A stretch of DNA of 64,000 nt from positions 112,869 through 176,868 of the forward strand of contig JAFEBS010000062.1 in assembly GCA_018242525.1 (NCBI GenBank). Direction: 5' to 3'. The DNA is from Planctomycetota bacterium (GTDB lineage: Bacteria; Planctomycetota; Planctomycetia; Planctomycetales; Planctomycetaceae). The notes beneath the pieces were generated by a model. That model saw only the letters and a list, made by a program, of their open reading frames with translations, was not told where the DNA came from and did no database searches. Below are positions 1-8,502 of the stretch, in pieces. How positions within the stretch are numbered: the first letter of the stretch is position 1; every line of letters begins with the position of its first letter. A program made the translations under genes and the position numbers.

Positions 1-103
1 GACATCCAACCACCCGTGGCAGAACAACAACATCTGCCACCGAGGCGGATTCCACCACACAGCCGTGACTGAAGCAACCAACGTGCCGACAATCAAGCCT
101 TGA
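1..103 (+). CDS. 3' end of an unidentified protein (partial)
   Basis: The frame starting at base 2 is open from the window edge and ends at TGA 101-103. It gives about 33 residues rich in His, Asn and Thr, with a run reading NNNICHRGGFHHTAVTEATN. The composition looks like the tail of a secreted protein, but the piece is too short to name a family. The frame could be open by chance. Confidence 0.35.
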   Translation, partial: TSNHPWQNNNICHRGGFHHTAVTEATNVPTIKP

Positions 104-283
104 CGTAAGTCATTGCGCTGTAAGCAGGATTCTTCGGGCACCGTCCTGGCGGGGCGAGATTCCCTGCCAAGATGACAGAGCGAGGCAGTTTCCGCTTCCG
201 ACTTTTGACAGAATCCCGTTTGAGCTAATCTATGCGGGTTCACCACCGTCAATCCGTCGACTGTGATCGACAGGAGATCTGCC

Positions 284-1234
284 ATGCAACAACCCTCGTT
301 CACCCGACGCGGTTTCCTGTCGCACGCTGCCGCCAGCGTCGCCGTGCTGACGGGCTGTTCCGCGTTGGCAGCCCCCGCGAATCCACCCAGGATCGGATTT
401 GGTTACAGCCTGTACGGCACCAGATCCCTGAAGGTTTCGGAAGCACTCAAGGTTTGTGCCGACATCGGCTACAGCGGCGTGGAACTCGCCTGCATGAAAG
501 ACTGGCCCTGTGATCCGGCGGCGCTAAACCAGGCGAATCGGAAGGCCCTGCGGTCGGAATTGAATGATCTGGCCCTGGAACTGCCCTGTCTGATGGAGAA
601 CCTGGTGCTGGTTGTCCCCGATGCTCAACATCAGTCGAATCTGGAGCGGTTGAAAAACGCCTGTCAACTGGGTCACGATTTGTGCCCGGACGCTCCCCCG
701 GTCGTTGAAACCGTCTTGGGGGGCAAGCCCGACGAATGGCCGACCGTGAAAGACCGGATGGTTGAGAAACTGCGTGACTGGGACAAGGTGGCCAGTGCCG
801 AGCGTACCGTCGTTGCCGTGAAAGCGCACGCGTTTGGAGCGCTGCATACGCCACAGGACGCGAAATGGCTGGTCCAGCAGATTAACAGTCCCTGGATTCG
901 ACTGGTCTTCGACTACAGTCACTTTCAGCGGCAGAAACTGGATCTGAAAGAGTCATTGTCGACGATGCTGGCCGAAACCGTGTTTGTCCATATCAAGGAC
1001 AACATCACCACTGCCGGAAAGACGGAATTCGCCCTCCCCGGCGACGCGGGAGACATCGACTACGCGGAATTCCTGAAGCTGCTAAAAGAGGGCGGGTACC
1101 GCGGATCGGTAGTCGTGGAAGTCAGTGGTCAGGTTTTCGGCAAACCGGGTTTTGACCCGATTGCAGCCGCCAGGCGATGCTACACGAACATCCAGCCCGC
1201 GTTCGTCAAAGCAGGCCTGCGGATTGAAACTTGA
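284..1234 (+). CDS. Sugar phosphate isomerase/epimerase-like TIM-barrel protein, Tat lipoprotein
   Basis: This is a 316-residue member of the xylose isomerase-like TIM-barrel (AP endonuclease 2) superfamily, whose members isomerise or epimerise sugars with bound metal. The N-terminus carries a twin-arginine signal (TRRGFLSHAAASVAVLTGC) ending in an LTGC lipobox, so export as a lipoprotein is likely. Barrel motifs visible are YSLYGTRSL near the mature start, GYSGVELACM, AVKAHAF, LVFDYSHF and VFVHIKDN, which supply the usual Glu, His, Asp and His metal-site positions. The ATG at 284 is preceded by AGGAG at 272-276; an in-frame GTG at 263 has no ribosome site. The gene converges on the lipoprotein gene ending at 1250. 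The substrate is unknown. Confidence 0.85.
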   Translation: MQQPSFTRRGFLSHAAASVAVLTGCSALAAPANPPRIGFGYSLYGTRSLKVSEALKVCADIGYSGVELACMKDWPCDPAALNQANRKALRSELNDLALELPCLMENLVLVVPDAQHQSNLERLKNACQLGHDLCPDAPPVVETVLGGKPDEWPTVKDRMVEKLRDWDKVASAERTVVAVKAHAFGALHTPQDAKWLVQQINSPWIRLVFDYSHFQRQKLDLKESLSTMLAETVFVHIKDNITTAGKTEFALPGDAGDIDYAEFLKLLKEGGYRGSVVVEVSGQVFGKPGFDPIAAARRCYTNIQPAFVKAGLRIET

Positions 1235-1249
1235 CGGCCGGGGAATCCG

Positions 1250-3148
1250 TCACCGCTGGAGTTGCTCGATGACATTCTCCCGGCTGTCCTGCTGATTACA
1301 AACGGATCGAAACTCGGCTCGGGTCAGTATCTGGCTGCGTGGCAGGCGGACTGACACGAATTCATCGACCGGAATCAAATACGTGGCCGATTCCAACTGA
1401 TCGACGGTCAATGCCTTCCACTCGTCGGTTTCGGCCGCCCGCACCCGTGGCGGCCCGTCCCGGTGATAGCTCGCCTTCAGCCGCGCAAACCGGACGCCGA
1501 TTGTCGCCCAGGACAGCATCTTCTTACTGGTCAAATCATTGGCAACCGGAACGATCACACGCGTATCAACCGCCAGATCTGGATCGTTACTGAACTCTTC
1601 GAGCCACTTTTCAGCCGCTGCACGACAGTCCCCCTCCCCAGTCTGCTCCTCGGATGTCAGATTCGGTGCCATCCCGAGATCTTCTGCCGACAGCAAGTAA
1701 CAGCCGTAGAACAACTGTTCCATTTCGGCCAATTCAGACGACAATGTTTTGCCTCGCGGTCCCTGTTCCGTCAGTCCATGAAGTTCCGCCAGCGTCGATT
1801 CGCCGACGAATTCTTGCAGGGCTCGCGCCAGGAACCGATAGGACCGCGCCATCCTCAGAAAATACGTGGGTGCCGGTTCCAGTCGCAGCCGAGGCGCAAG
1901 ATGCTCCAGGGGACGGGCAGATGCCGCGGCCTTTACACCACTTTCACTGCGCAACACATGCGTTTCTTTGCGTTTGGTCATCAACGCCTGGAACGCTTCC
2001 AAGGTGCGACGTTTGTAATTGGCGGTCAGCAGTAACCGGTCCGACTCCTCCCCGCGCCGGGGGACCAGCAACGTTTCCAACGCATAGACCTGATGGTCAT
2101 ACCACCCGCTTCTCTCAGTGGGAGTCAGATCAATGGTGCCACTGCGAATGGCCCTCACCAATTCCCGCATGATGTCGGCGTCGGAAGACAAGCCGCGAGG
2201 AAACAATCGCCGCACCAGTTCGGATTCGCGATTGGTTCCCGCCGGGATCAACGCCACTGCCCGTACTGAAAGATTCCTCACCCGGCAGATCTCCGACAGA
2301 TCAGCCTGCGGCGGCAGATCAACCAGATCCAGAATCGTCAGGCATGCTGGAGCGTTACTCAACCGCGACCAGCGAGAGAGAATCTGCCGATATGTGGCTT
2401 GCAGCCTGGCGTCGTTACGCAAGGCGTCGAGGATTGGTGACATCCAGGCCGTATCGCCGAACGCGAAATTCCGCTGAAAGAACCGGCCGGTGCGATAGAC
2501 TCTCTGAAGCTTTGTGTTCCAGGCATAGAAGCCGATTGGCTTGGTATTCAGCAGGTCCTGGTCAAATTCCCGTTTGAATTCTGCACGCCCGGCCGCATTC
2601 GACGCAGCCACCTCGATCCCGGCCAGTTCCAACCCCACGGACAGAAAGGCCGCGGCGCGGCTGTCGGCAGGGACATTGGAAAACAACTCCTGATAGAAGT
2701 CCAGATCCCCCGTGAACCCCTCGGCGTGCGATTGAAACCAATGTTGCTCCAGAGCCGCATACAGCCCGTCATCGAACTGCTTTGCCTTGCCATCAATCAG
2801 ATTGACCGAAGGGAGAACACGGAAACCCGCATTCTGAACGGCGTCCTGGTAGTTGGCATACAGCTTGAGAAGCTTGGCATCGTGGTCTGGCTTGAGCAGG
2901 TCAACGTCCAGTGTCGTGACCGCGGCACTCAAATTCACGGTCCAACCTTCGACGGGCCTGGAATCAATCCGCTCGGGATCAAACTCTGGCGCGCGTTCAA
3001 AGACGTCATCGGTCAGGTCGTCAGAACTGTTGGCGGGCGGTACCTGGTAGTCGGTTCTTTCGATGGTCACCGTTCGATCCCAGCAACCTGCCAGGGTCAC
3101 TACGACGGTCAACGCTGACCAGGTTCTGCGTACGGAAGTCAATCGCAT
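1250..3148 (-). CDS. Large hypothetical lipoprotein
   Basis: This 632-residue protein has an N-terminal signal (RLTSVRRTWSALTVVVTLAGC) with an LAGC lipobox followed by WDRT. It is therefore probably a lipidated envelope protein. The rest is soluble, mostly helical and charged, with no transmembrane segment and no motif I recognise. The second ATG (3148) is preferred because GGAG ends immediately before the first ATG (3154) and lies six bases before the second. It is divergent from the cyclase gene starting at 3377. The 228-base gap between them shows no clear promoter by eye. I do not recognise the family. Confidence 0.75.
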   Translation of the reverse strand: MRLTSVRRTWSALTVVVTLAGCWDRTVTIERTDYQVPPANSSDDLTDDVFERAPEFDPERIDSRPVEGWTVNLSAAVTTLDVDLLKPDHDAKLLKLYANYQDAVQNAGFRVLPSVNLIDGKAKQFDDGLYAALEQHWFQSHAEGFTGDLDFYQELFSNVPADSRAAAFLSVGLELAGIEVAASNAAGRAEFKREFDQDLLNTKPIGFYAWNTKLQRVYRTGRFFQRNFAFGDTAWMSPILDALRNDARLQATYRQILSRWSRLSNAPACLTILDLVDLPPQADLSEICRVRNLSVRAVALIPAGTNRESELVRRLFPRGLSSDADIMRELVRAIRSGTIDLTPTERSGWYDHQVYALETLLVPRRGEESDRLLLTANYKRRTLEAFQALMTKRKETHVLRSESGVKAAASARPLEHLAPRLRLEPAPTYFLRMARSYRFLARALQEFVGESTLAELHGLTEQGPRGKTLSSELAEMEQLFYGCYLLSAEDLGMAPNLTSEEQTGEGDCRAAAEKWLEEFSNDPDLAVDTRVIVPVANDLTSKKMLSWATIGVRFARLKASYHRDGPPRVRAAETDEWKALTVDQLESATYLIPVDEFVSVRLPRSQILTRAEFRSVCNQQDSRENVIEQLQR

Positions 3149-3376
3149 CTTCATCTCCGACGCTTGAGGTACGCTTCCACCACGGATCTGTTATCGCGCC
3201 GGCATGCCGGCGAGTTGATGGTGAACGTGCTGTCGACCGTTAGTATTGCAGGCCACCTGCTTCACACGAAGGGAATTCTGAGATTTGGAAGCGTCGTACG
3301 TTTCGAAGTTCCCTTCTGTTTGGTATTTGTTTCCACAATTGGTCTGACGGGGATTCTGTGTTCCGGAGTGATGACA

Positions 3377-4228
3377 ATGCCGCTCGCCAAGTGCTTATTA
3401 CATTCCTGGGCAACGCTGTCCATGGTCGTCACGTTGGCAATGCCCCCTGCAGATGGAGTGGCTCAAGAATTGCCATCGCCGGATGGCGTCCTGGGAATTA
3501 CGCTCGGCCAGTTGGCTGCCGGTGATTGCCAGATGGTCGACTTGACTCATGCCCTGAATGACAAGAGTCCGTTTTGGCCGGGCGAGGATTACCAGCCGTT
3601 CCAACTTCGCACGATTGCCACCCTGGAGAAGAACGGAGTTTCCTCCAAGGCCTTTGCGATGCCGGAACATTTTGGCACTCATCTGGACGCCCCCTGTCAC
3701 TTCGAGCAGGGACAACCAACCGTCGATGAGATCGCCGCGACGGATCTGTTTGCTCCGGGGATTGTGATCGATATCAGCATGCAGTCGGAAATGGACGCCG
3801 ACTACCGGCTGTCCGTGGCGGACCTAACGGCCTGGGAACAGGCACACGGGCCAATTCCGCGCCGGTCGATAGTCATTCTGAACACCGGTTGGGGCCGGCA
3901 CTGGACCAACAGTGTTCGCTACCGCAACCAGGATGCGTTGGGCAAAATGCATTTCCCGGGATTCTCGGCCGAAGCCGCCCGCTGGCTGGTCAAGGAGCGG
4001 AGCATTCGTGGCGTGGGGATCGATACGTTGAGTATTGATTACGGCCCGTCGCAGGATTTCATCGTCCATCACATCATCAACGGCGCTGGACGATATGGAC
4101 TGGAAAATATCGCCAATCTGGACAAACTTCCGGCACGGAATTTTTTCCTGTTGTTGGCACCCATCAAGATCAGTGGCGGCACTGGCGGGCCGACGCGCCT
4201 GTTTGCCGTCCAGCCGAAGAACAAATAG
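3377..4228 (+). CDS. Secreted cyclase-family protein (kynurenine formamidase-like)
   Basis: This is a 283-residue metal-dependent hydrolase of the cyclase superfamily (the KynB, arylformamidase and isatin hydrolase group). Residues 98-108 contain the family metal-site pattern HFGTHLDAPCH. The C-terminal part has GVGIDTLSIDYGPSQ and VHHIINGAGRYGLENIAN, also typical. Residues 1-30 form a signal peptide ending near DGVAQ, so the protein is exported, unlike most cytoplasmic KynB enzymes. The frame is open back to 3164. The ATG at 3377 is chosen because GGAG at 3365-3368 is correctly spaced and the signal peptide starts there. The substrate cannot be deduced. Confidence 0.85.
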   Translation: MPLAKCLLHSWATLSMVVTLAMPPADGVAQELPSPDGVLGITLGQLAAGDCQMVDLTHALNDKSPFWPGEDYQPFQLRTIATLEKNGVSSKAFAMPEHFGTHLDAPCHFEQGQPTVDEIAATDLFAPGIVIDISMQSEMDADYRLSVADLTAWEQAHGPIPRRSIVILNTGWGRHWTNSVRYRNQDALGKMHFPGFSAEAARWLVKERSIRGVGIDTLSIDYGPSQDFIVHHIINGAGRYGLENIANLDKLPARNFFLLLAPIKISGGTGGPTRLFAVQPKNK

Positions 4229-4264
4229 CACCACCAACGGTGGAGTCATACCATTTGAAGGATT

Positions 4265-4867
4265 TCAAGGCTCCCATTTCTCGCGCAGTCGCCGGTAGTC
4301 TTCGGGAGTATCCAGATCGGTCACGGCGGCGTCCGAGTCGACCGGCAATTCGGTGACGTCGGCGGCATGTTCACGCAGCAGCCAGTTCAGGCCGCGATCG
4401 ACGGGGATATTCGCAACCGCGCGTGCCAGGCTCCAGCGGAACAAAGTCGGATGGCCGCGCCGGGTTCCGCGGCGGGGGACCAGGATCGCAGGCTGGACCG
4501 ACTGCCAAGTCTGCAGCAGGATCTCTATCAGCCGACGATCCAGGACCGGATGGTCCGCCGGAACCAGCAGCCAGCCGTCGTTGTCGCAGGGAGCATACTT
4601 CTGCTCGATGACATTCAGGGCAAATGCGACGCTGGCACGCATGTCAGGGGGATCGTCGGGGGGGAGATCCAGCGACGCGTTCAATCGCATCACTTCAGCC
4701 TGTAACGCGGCATCACCGGGCCGGACGACGACATGGCGTTCAGTGATCAGCGGGGAATCCAGCGCCTGCAGCAGCCGTTCGATGATCGACAGACCAGCCA
4801 GCTTCAGCAGCAATTTGGGCTGTCCCATGCGACGACTGAGTCCCGCGGCGGGGATCACGGCAAACAT
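4265..4867 (-). CDS. MobA-like molybdenum cofactor / NTP nucleotidyltransferase
   Basis: This is a 200-residue GT-A-fold nucleotidyltransferase. The N-terminus has the nucleotide-binding signature AAGLSRRMGQPKLLLKLAG (residues 7-25), with LVPADHPVLD as the metal-binding region further on and RRGTRRGHPTLF as the substrate loop. This pattern is closest to MobA/MocA (CTP- or GTP:molybdopterin nucleotidyltransferases). No molybdenum-cofactor gene lies next to it, so the substrate is open. The frame extends to 4912. The ATG at 4867 is preferred because the Rossmann-like strand begins there, although no strong ribosome site is visible. It converges on the cyclase gene. Confidence 0.8.
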   Translation of the reverse strand: MFAVIPAAGLSRRMGQPKLLLKLAGLSIIERLLQALDSPLITERHVVVRPGDAALQAEVMRLNASLDLPPDDPPDMRASVAFALNVIEQKYAPCDNDGWLLVPADHPVLDRRLIEILLQTWQSVQPAILVPRRGTRRGHPTLFRWSLARAVANIPVDRGLNWLLREHAADVTELPVDSDAAVTDLDTPEDYRRLREKWEP

Positions 4868-5007
4868 TCGGGCGGAATGGCTCACTTTCGCAGTCCTTGA
4901 CACGGGACGCATCGCCCTGAAGAATCCTTAATCTCCGATGCAGCACGGCATTTAGACCGCAAACCCGGCATATTGACCGCCTCGGAAGGGAGTGGATAAA
5001 ACCAACC

Positions 5008-5751
5008 ATGACGACACGACACGCCACTATTGGTGCATTTCTGGCAACCGCACTTCTGATCGCCGTCGGAGTGAACGCAGCTTCGCCACGAAAGCTTACG
5101 TCCGATGTGGCGACACCGGGGGATCTGACCGCAGAACTTCATACGCTATTAACATCCGTCGAACAATCTCTGGAATCGACGGATTCGTACAACAGTCGAC
5201 ACGAAGTGCTGAAACGCCAGGCTTTGCAAATCGCCATTTTCGCCCAGGCGCTGGCCGAGCATGAAATGGACTCGCCTCTCAGGAAATTCGCGCCGGCCAT
5301 GCGGAACGCGGCGCTGATGCTGTCTCGTGCCGGGGCATTTGACGAGGCAACTCTGGCGTTTGTCCGACTGAAAGACGCCCGCGACGGTAGAATTACCGGC
5401 ACACCGGCAGTCGATGCCGACTGGGGAAAACTCGCCCGCGCCAGCACGTTGATGCATCTGATGAAAGAACGGGCCGAAGCGACGCGACGGGGGCTTCGCC
5501 GTCCGAAAGATCCCGATGTGGAAAGCCGAAACGCCATGGCCATTGCCCTCATGATCCTGGTGGTTCACGGCGACACACAGGCAGTCAAGAACCCCGCCGA
5601 CCGGCCGGTGTGGCAGGAGATTTGCCTGGAGGTGCAAAGTCACATGTCCAGTGCGGCGAAGGCCATCAAGACCCGCAACGAGGCGGCTGCCGATCATTTT
5701 CGAATGGGAATGGAGGCGTGCGACAAGTGCCACCAAAAGTTCAAGCCCTAG
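5008..5751 (+). CDS. Cytochrome c'-like secreted protein with C-terminal haem site
   Basis: This 247-residue protein has a signal peptide (residues 1-25, ending near GVNAAS) and one haem-binding CxxCH close to the C-terminus (CDKCHQKFKP, residues 239-247). A helical body with the haem motif at the very end is the layout of cytochrome c' and related four-helix cytochromes. It probably acts in the periplasm in electron transfer or small-ligand binding. AAGGGAG lies upstream of the ATG at suitable distance. The TAG stop (5749-5751) coincides with the outer end of a palindromic element, so the present C-terminus may have been set by that insertion. Confidence 0.75.
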   Translation: MTTRHATIGAFLATALLIAVGVNAASPRKLTSDVATPGDLTAELHTLLTSVEQSLESTDSYNSRHEVLKRQALQIAIFAQALAEHEMDSPLRKFAPAMRNAALMLSRAGAFDEATLAFVRLKDARDGRITGTPAVDADWGKLARASTLMHLMKERAEATRRGLRRPKDPDVESRNAMAIALMILVVHGDTQAVKNPADRPVWQEICLEVQSHMSSAAKAIKTRNEAAADHFRMGMEACDKCHQKFKP

Positions 5752-5862
5752 CAGCCCGTGGAAAACGGGGGCTGACCGGTCTGACCCTTTGGAGGGCATT
5801 GGATTCACCTTGAAAATCGCATGCCCGGAGAGGGTCAGACCCCCTTTTTCCACGGGCTGCTA
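5749..5862. repeat. Long palindromic element, copy 1
   Basis: Left arm begins TAGCAGCCCGTGG (5749-5761) and the right arm ends CCACGGGCTGCTA (5850-5862). Between them are further paired segments (GGTCTGACCC with GGGTCAGACC) and an inner short stem GGGCAT/ATGCCC. The left arm carries about eight extra bases. A near-identical copy in the opposite orientation lies at 34121-34218. The TAG of the left end is the stop codon of the cytochrome gene. There is no poly-T run after the structure, so it is not a standard intrinsic terminator. It resembles REP- or MITE-like palindromes; which enzyme would move it is not visible here. Confidence 0.9.
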
Positions 5863-5969
5863 GAATAGGCAGCTACGTCCAACTTCGTACTGACCGGATT
5901 CAACGTCGACGCTGTCAGCGTGATGCGAATGGAATTCACAACCGATCCCGCGATGATGCGGATGTGCAC

Positions 5970-5983
5970 CATTTTGCAAAATG
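5970..5983. promoter_or_regulatory. Perfect 14-base palindrome upstream of pilin gene
   Basis: CATTTTGCAAAATG is a perfect dyad 166 bases before the pilin start, in the otherwise featureless gap 5863-6148. It could be an operator. Nothing else in the sequence supports this. Confidence 0.25.
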
Positions 5984-6148
5984 TGAAGAGAATTCCTGTT
6001 CTGGATTTGCAAACTTGCGGCAATGACCTACGGTTGGGAATAACCAGTGGATGGACCGACATTCCCCGGCAACCCGCCGGATTGACGTTGTGGTCGCGCC
6101 TCGAAGATTTGTCACCTGCCTGCCCAATGCCCAACCCGGGAGCCTGCC

Positions 6149-6322
6149 ATGATCGAGCTTGCTCGCAGTATTCGTCACTTCCTGGTGTCGGAGGACGGTC
6201 CCACGGCTGTCGAGTATGCCGTGATGATCTCGATGATCCTGGCCTTTTGCATTGGTGCCATCTCGACGATCGGTCAAACCACCAACAACAAGTTTGTCGG
6301 CGCGATGAACGCCATGCAGTGA
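6149..6322 (+). CDS. Flp/Fap-type IVb pilin subunit
   Basis: This 57-residue protein is below normal ORF-calling size. It reads MIELARSIRHFLVSEDG, then PTAVEYAVMISMILAFCIGA, then a short polar tail ending in GAMNAMQ. The layout is that of Flp-family pilins: a positively charged leader, a prepilin peptidase site after Gly17, Glu5-Tyr6 of the mature protein, and one hydrophobic helix. It should be the structural subunit of a Tad-type pilus or a pilin-like part of a secretion system. GGGAG (6138-6142) lies seven bases before the ATG. No Tad assembly ATPase, prepilin peptidase or secretin is present in the window, so the assembly genes must be elsewhere. Confidence 0.9.
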   Translation: MIELARSIRHFLVSEDGPTAVEYAVMISMILAFCIGAISTIGQTTNNKFVGAMNAMQ

Positions 6323-6337
6323 ACTCAACGGGCATCT

Positions 6338-6358
6338 CCGGAAACAACGGATTTCCGG
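6338..6358. terminator. Small hairpin after pilin gene
   Basis: CCGGAAA and TTTCCGG are separated by seven bases, 15 bases after the pilin stop. No T-run follows, so it may be a 3' stabilising hairpin or a weak terminator. Confidence 0.3.
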
Positions 6359-6423
6359 TCTGCAGACCGACTGCGTCACCCCACAGGGGTGGCATGACGC
6401 ATACGACTGCGTTCGTTTCGATG

Positions 6424-7527
6424 TCATGAGCCTGGGACATCAATCCAGCGGCGTTCAGCAAACGATTGCAGGACGGCGTCAGCGACGGCCTGGGCGCTTG
6501 CTCCATCGTTGAAACCTGGAACGGCGTCGCGCCCTTCCACGATCGCGCTGACCAACTCGTACACCAGGTCATACCGGAAGACCGTGCTGGGCTTCCCGTC
6601 CGCGGGATTGCGGGGGCTCCCTTCCGGCTTCATGAACTGTTCTGGAACCAGCGACTTTTCCATCGTTCCGCCGTGACGACCGACCAGGATGTAGTTGGGA
6701 TCAACCAACTGATACACGGCGGAACCTTCAGTACCGTTGACTTCGGCCCACTCGAATCCCACCCCGTTGTTGTGGTGGCCCTTCATCAGCGTACTGCCTT
6801 CCCAGACGCCGACGGCTCCGGATTTGAAGGTGCCGATCAGGGCGGACCAGTCATCGACTTCGGATGGGGGACACGGTTGGCCGTCCTGAGTCTTGTCGCG
6901 CGGGACAAACGTCTTGACGGCACCGCAGACACTCTCGATCGGACCCATCAGGTCCTGGGCGAAATCGATCCTGTGAATCGTCATATCGTACAGATCGCCG
7001 GCACCCGCCAGTTTCTTGTATTGGCGCCAGCCCCAACTGGTTTCTGGAAGGTCCAGGAACCGCTGGCTGCGGAAGTGACGGGGTTCGCCGAGAGCACCGG
7101 ATTTCAGCAGGTGTGCCAGGTACCGCATGGACGGGGCAAAGCGGTAGGTGAACGCGGTCATGTGCCGGACACCCTTCGCTTTTGCCGCCTGGTACATTTC
7201 ATTGGCTTCCGCGTAGCTGACTCCCAGCGGTTTTTCGCACATGACATGCTGGCCGCCTTCGATGCAGGCCAGTGCAATATCGCGATGCGTGTAATTGGGG
7301 GTGGCGATGATGACGGCATCAATGTCGCGGTCGGCGGCGATTTCCTCGTATTTCGTCGTGTACTTTGCGGGGCCCCACTGGGTCTTGCGTTGTTCCAGCA
7401 ATTGCTCATTCGGGTCGCAGACGGCCGCCAGTTCGCAACGGGGATCAAGCTTGATCCCGGGAACGTGATGGAAGTCGGAAACCAGACCCGCGCCGATGAT
7501 CGCAATACGTACCTTCTCGTTGGCCAT
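6424..7527 (-). CDS. Gfo/Idh/MocA family NAD(P)-dependent oxidoreductase
   Basis: This 367-residue protein has the N-terminal Rossmann motif RIAIIGAGLVSDFH, the family hallmark CEKPLGVSYAEA for catalytic Lys-Pro, and the C-terminal alpha/beta domain with GAGDLYDMTIHRIDFAQDLMG containing the HxxD-type catalytic segment. Members oxidise or reduce sugars and inositols with NAD(P). There is no export signal, so it is cytoplasmic. The first in-frame ATG is at 7548; 7527 is preferred because MANEKVRIAI begins just before the nucleotide-binding strand. It is convergent with the pilin gene. The substrate is unknown. Confidence 0.88.
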   Translation of the reverse strand: MANEKVRIAIIGAGLVSDFHHVPGIKLDPRCELAAVCDPNEQLLEQRKTQWGPAKYTTKYEEIAADRDIDAVIIATPNYTHRDIALACIEGGQHVMCEKPLGVSYAEANEMYQAAKAKGVRHMTAFTYRFAPSMRYLAHLLKSGALGEPRHFRSQRFLDLPETSWGWRQYKKLAGAGDLYDMTIHRIDFAQDLMGPIESVCGAVKTFVPRDKTQDGQPCPPSEVDDWSALIGTFKSGAVGVWEGSTLMKGHHNNGVGFEWAEVNGTEGSAVYQLVDPNYILVGRHGGTMEKSLVPEQFMKPEGSPRNPADGKPSTVFRYDLVYELVSAIVEGRDAVPGFNDGASAQAVADAVLQSFAERRWIDVPGS

Positions 7528-7727
7528 CTCTGTCTTTCGTGAATCCATGAAGTAACCGCGTCAGCAGCCGACGCCGGGGCGGAATTGTTTCAGAGTGAGG
7601 GAAAGTTTGCAATTCGCGGGCGGTGAACCTGGTAGCACCGGAATCGAAGATCCTCGTGGACAGTAAACCCACGGCCCGGCATCAACACTGTCCCCCTGAT
7701 CGCTCGCTGCCGGGATTTCGAACGGAC

Positions 7728-7994
7728 TCAGCAGCCCGGCATCAGTTCGTACAGTCCGTGGCCAATGTGTTTCAGTTTGCCGGTCCGAGCGAGTTCTTCC
7801 CAGATCGCTGCCGGAAACTGGTCTGGAGGGGTAATTCCCACGACGCCACCGCCGCCACGGGACATGGGGCCGTAGCCCAACTTGGAATCCGCGTCCAGGC
7901 GAGTCAGCTTCAAACGCTTTTTGAAGGCCTTCAGGGCGTGCTTTAAAACATCGCCGGGCGGGCCGGCGGGAACGGGGGTCTCGGATTCCGACAT
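7728..7994 (-). CDS. Small conserved-looking hypothetical protein
   Basis: This 88-residue protein starts MSESETPVPAGPPGDVLKHA and ends GHGLYELMPGC. It has a basic helical centre (LKAFKKRLKLTRLDADSKLG) followed by a glycine run (MSRGGGGVVGITPP) and an Ile-Trp-Glu-Glu-Leu helix. The composition suggests a soluble, possibly nucleic-acid-interacting protein, but no family is recognised. Its start overlaps the direction of, and lies just downstream from, the zinc-ribbon gene ending at 8020, so the two may be co-transcribed. An in-frame extension to 8066 overlaps that gene and looks spurious. Confidence 0.55.
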   Translation of the reverse strand: MSESETPVPAGPPGDVLKHALKAFKKRLKLTRLDADSKLGYGPMSRGGGGVVGITPPDQFPAAIWEELARTGKLKHIGHGLYELMPGC

Positions 7995-8019
7995 TGAGTC
8001 ACCCAGTGAGTAAGAACCA

Positions 8020-8463
8020 TTAAAACCGACGGACGCTTCCGATAAACAGGATGACGACAAACGCAAATGAGACCAAGGTCATCAATCCTCCCAAGACGAT
8101 TCCGAACCAGGCCCGGCCACTTCCGCTGAGATCCGGGTTCCGCTTGATGACCCCGAGTGCATAAATCCCGCACACCACGGCCGCCAGGGAAAACGGCAAC
8201 CCGAGTAACGGAATGACGCCAAACAGCGCGCAGTATCCCGCCGCAATCGATGAAATCGGTCGACCCACGGGAATCAGCATTCGTTCCGCCATCCCGGAAC
8301 TTTTTGTCTTCCGCTTCTGGCGGGGGCGATCGTCGTCATCGACGTCGTCGATATCATCATCGTCATCGTCAGTGAGAGACTCACCGCAATAACGGCACTT
8401 CGTGGCGATCGCCCGAATTTCTTCGTCGCAATACGGGCACAATTTCATGTCGGCAGACGGCAT
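8020..8463 (-). CDS. Zinc-ribbon, DUF4190-like membrane protein
   Basis: This 147-residue protein has an N-terminal zinc ribbon (CPYCDEEIRAIATKCRYCGE), an acidic linker with runs of Asp, a basic patch (RPRQKRKTKS), and two hydrophobic segments (IAAGYCALFGVIPLLGLPFS and GIVLGGLMTLVSFAFVVILF) with the internal YALG..KRNPDLSGSGRAW motif typical of DUF4190 proteins. It is probably a small inner-membrane protein of unknown role. GGAG nine bases upstream supports the ATG at 8463. Confidence 0.75.
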   Translation of the reverse strand: MPSADMKLCPYCDEEIRAIATKCRYCGESLTDDDDDDIDDVDDDDRPRQKRKTKSSGMAERMLIPVGRPISSIAAGYCALFGVIPLLGLPFSLAAVVCGIYALGVIKRNPDLSGSGRAWFGIVLGGLMTLVSFAFVVILFIGSVRRF

Positions 8464-8502
8464 GAACGGAAACTCCGCAAACGGAATCAGAGGGAACCGG
8501 CT

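Noticed and set aside
5998..6018. Possible sigma-54 promoter upstream of the pilin
   Set aside because: The GG and GC elements are 12 bases apart; the class requires 10.
6466..7542. Plus-strand frame opposite the Gfo/Idh/MocA gene
   Set aside because: Shadow of a clear oxidoreductase.
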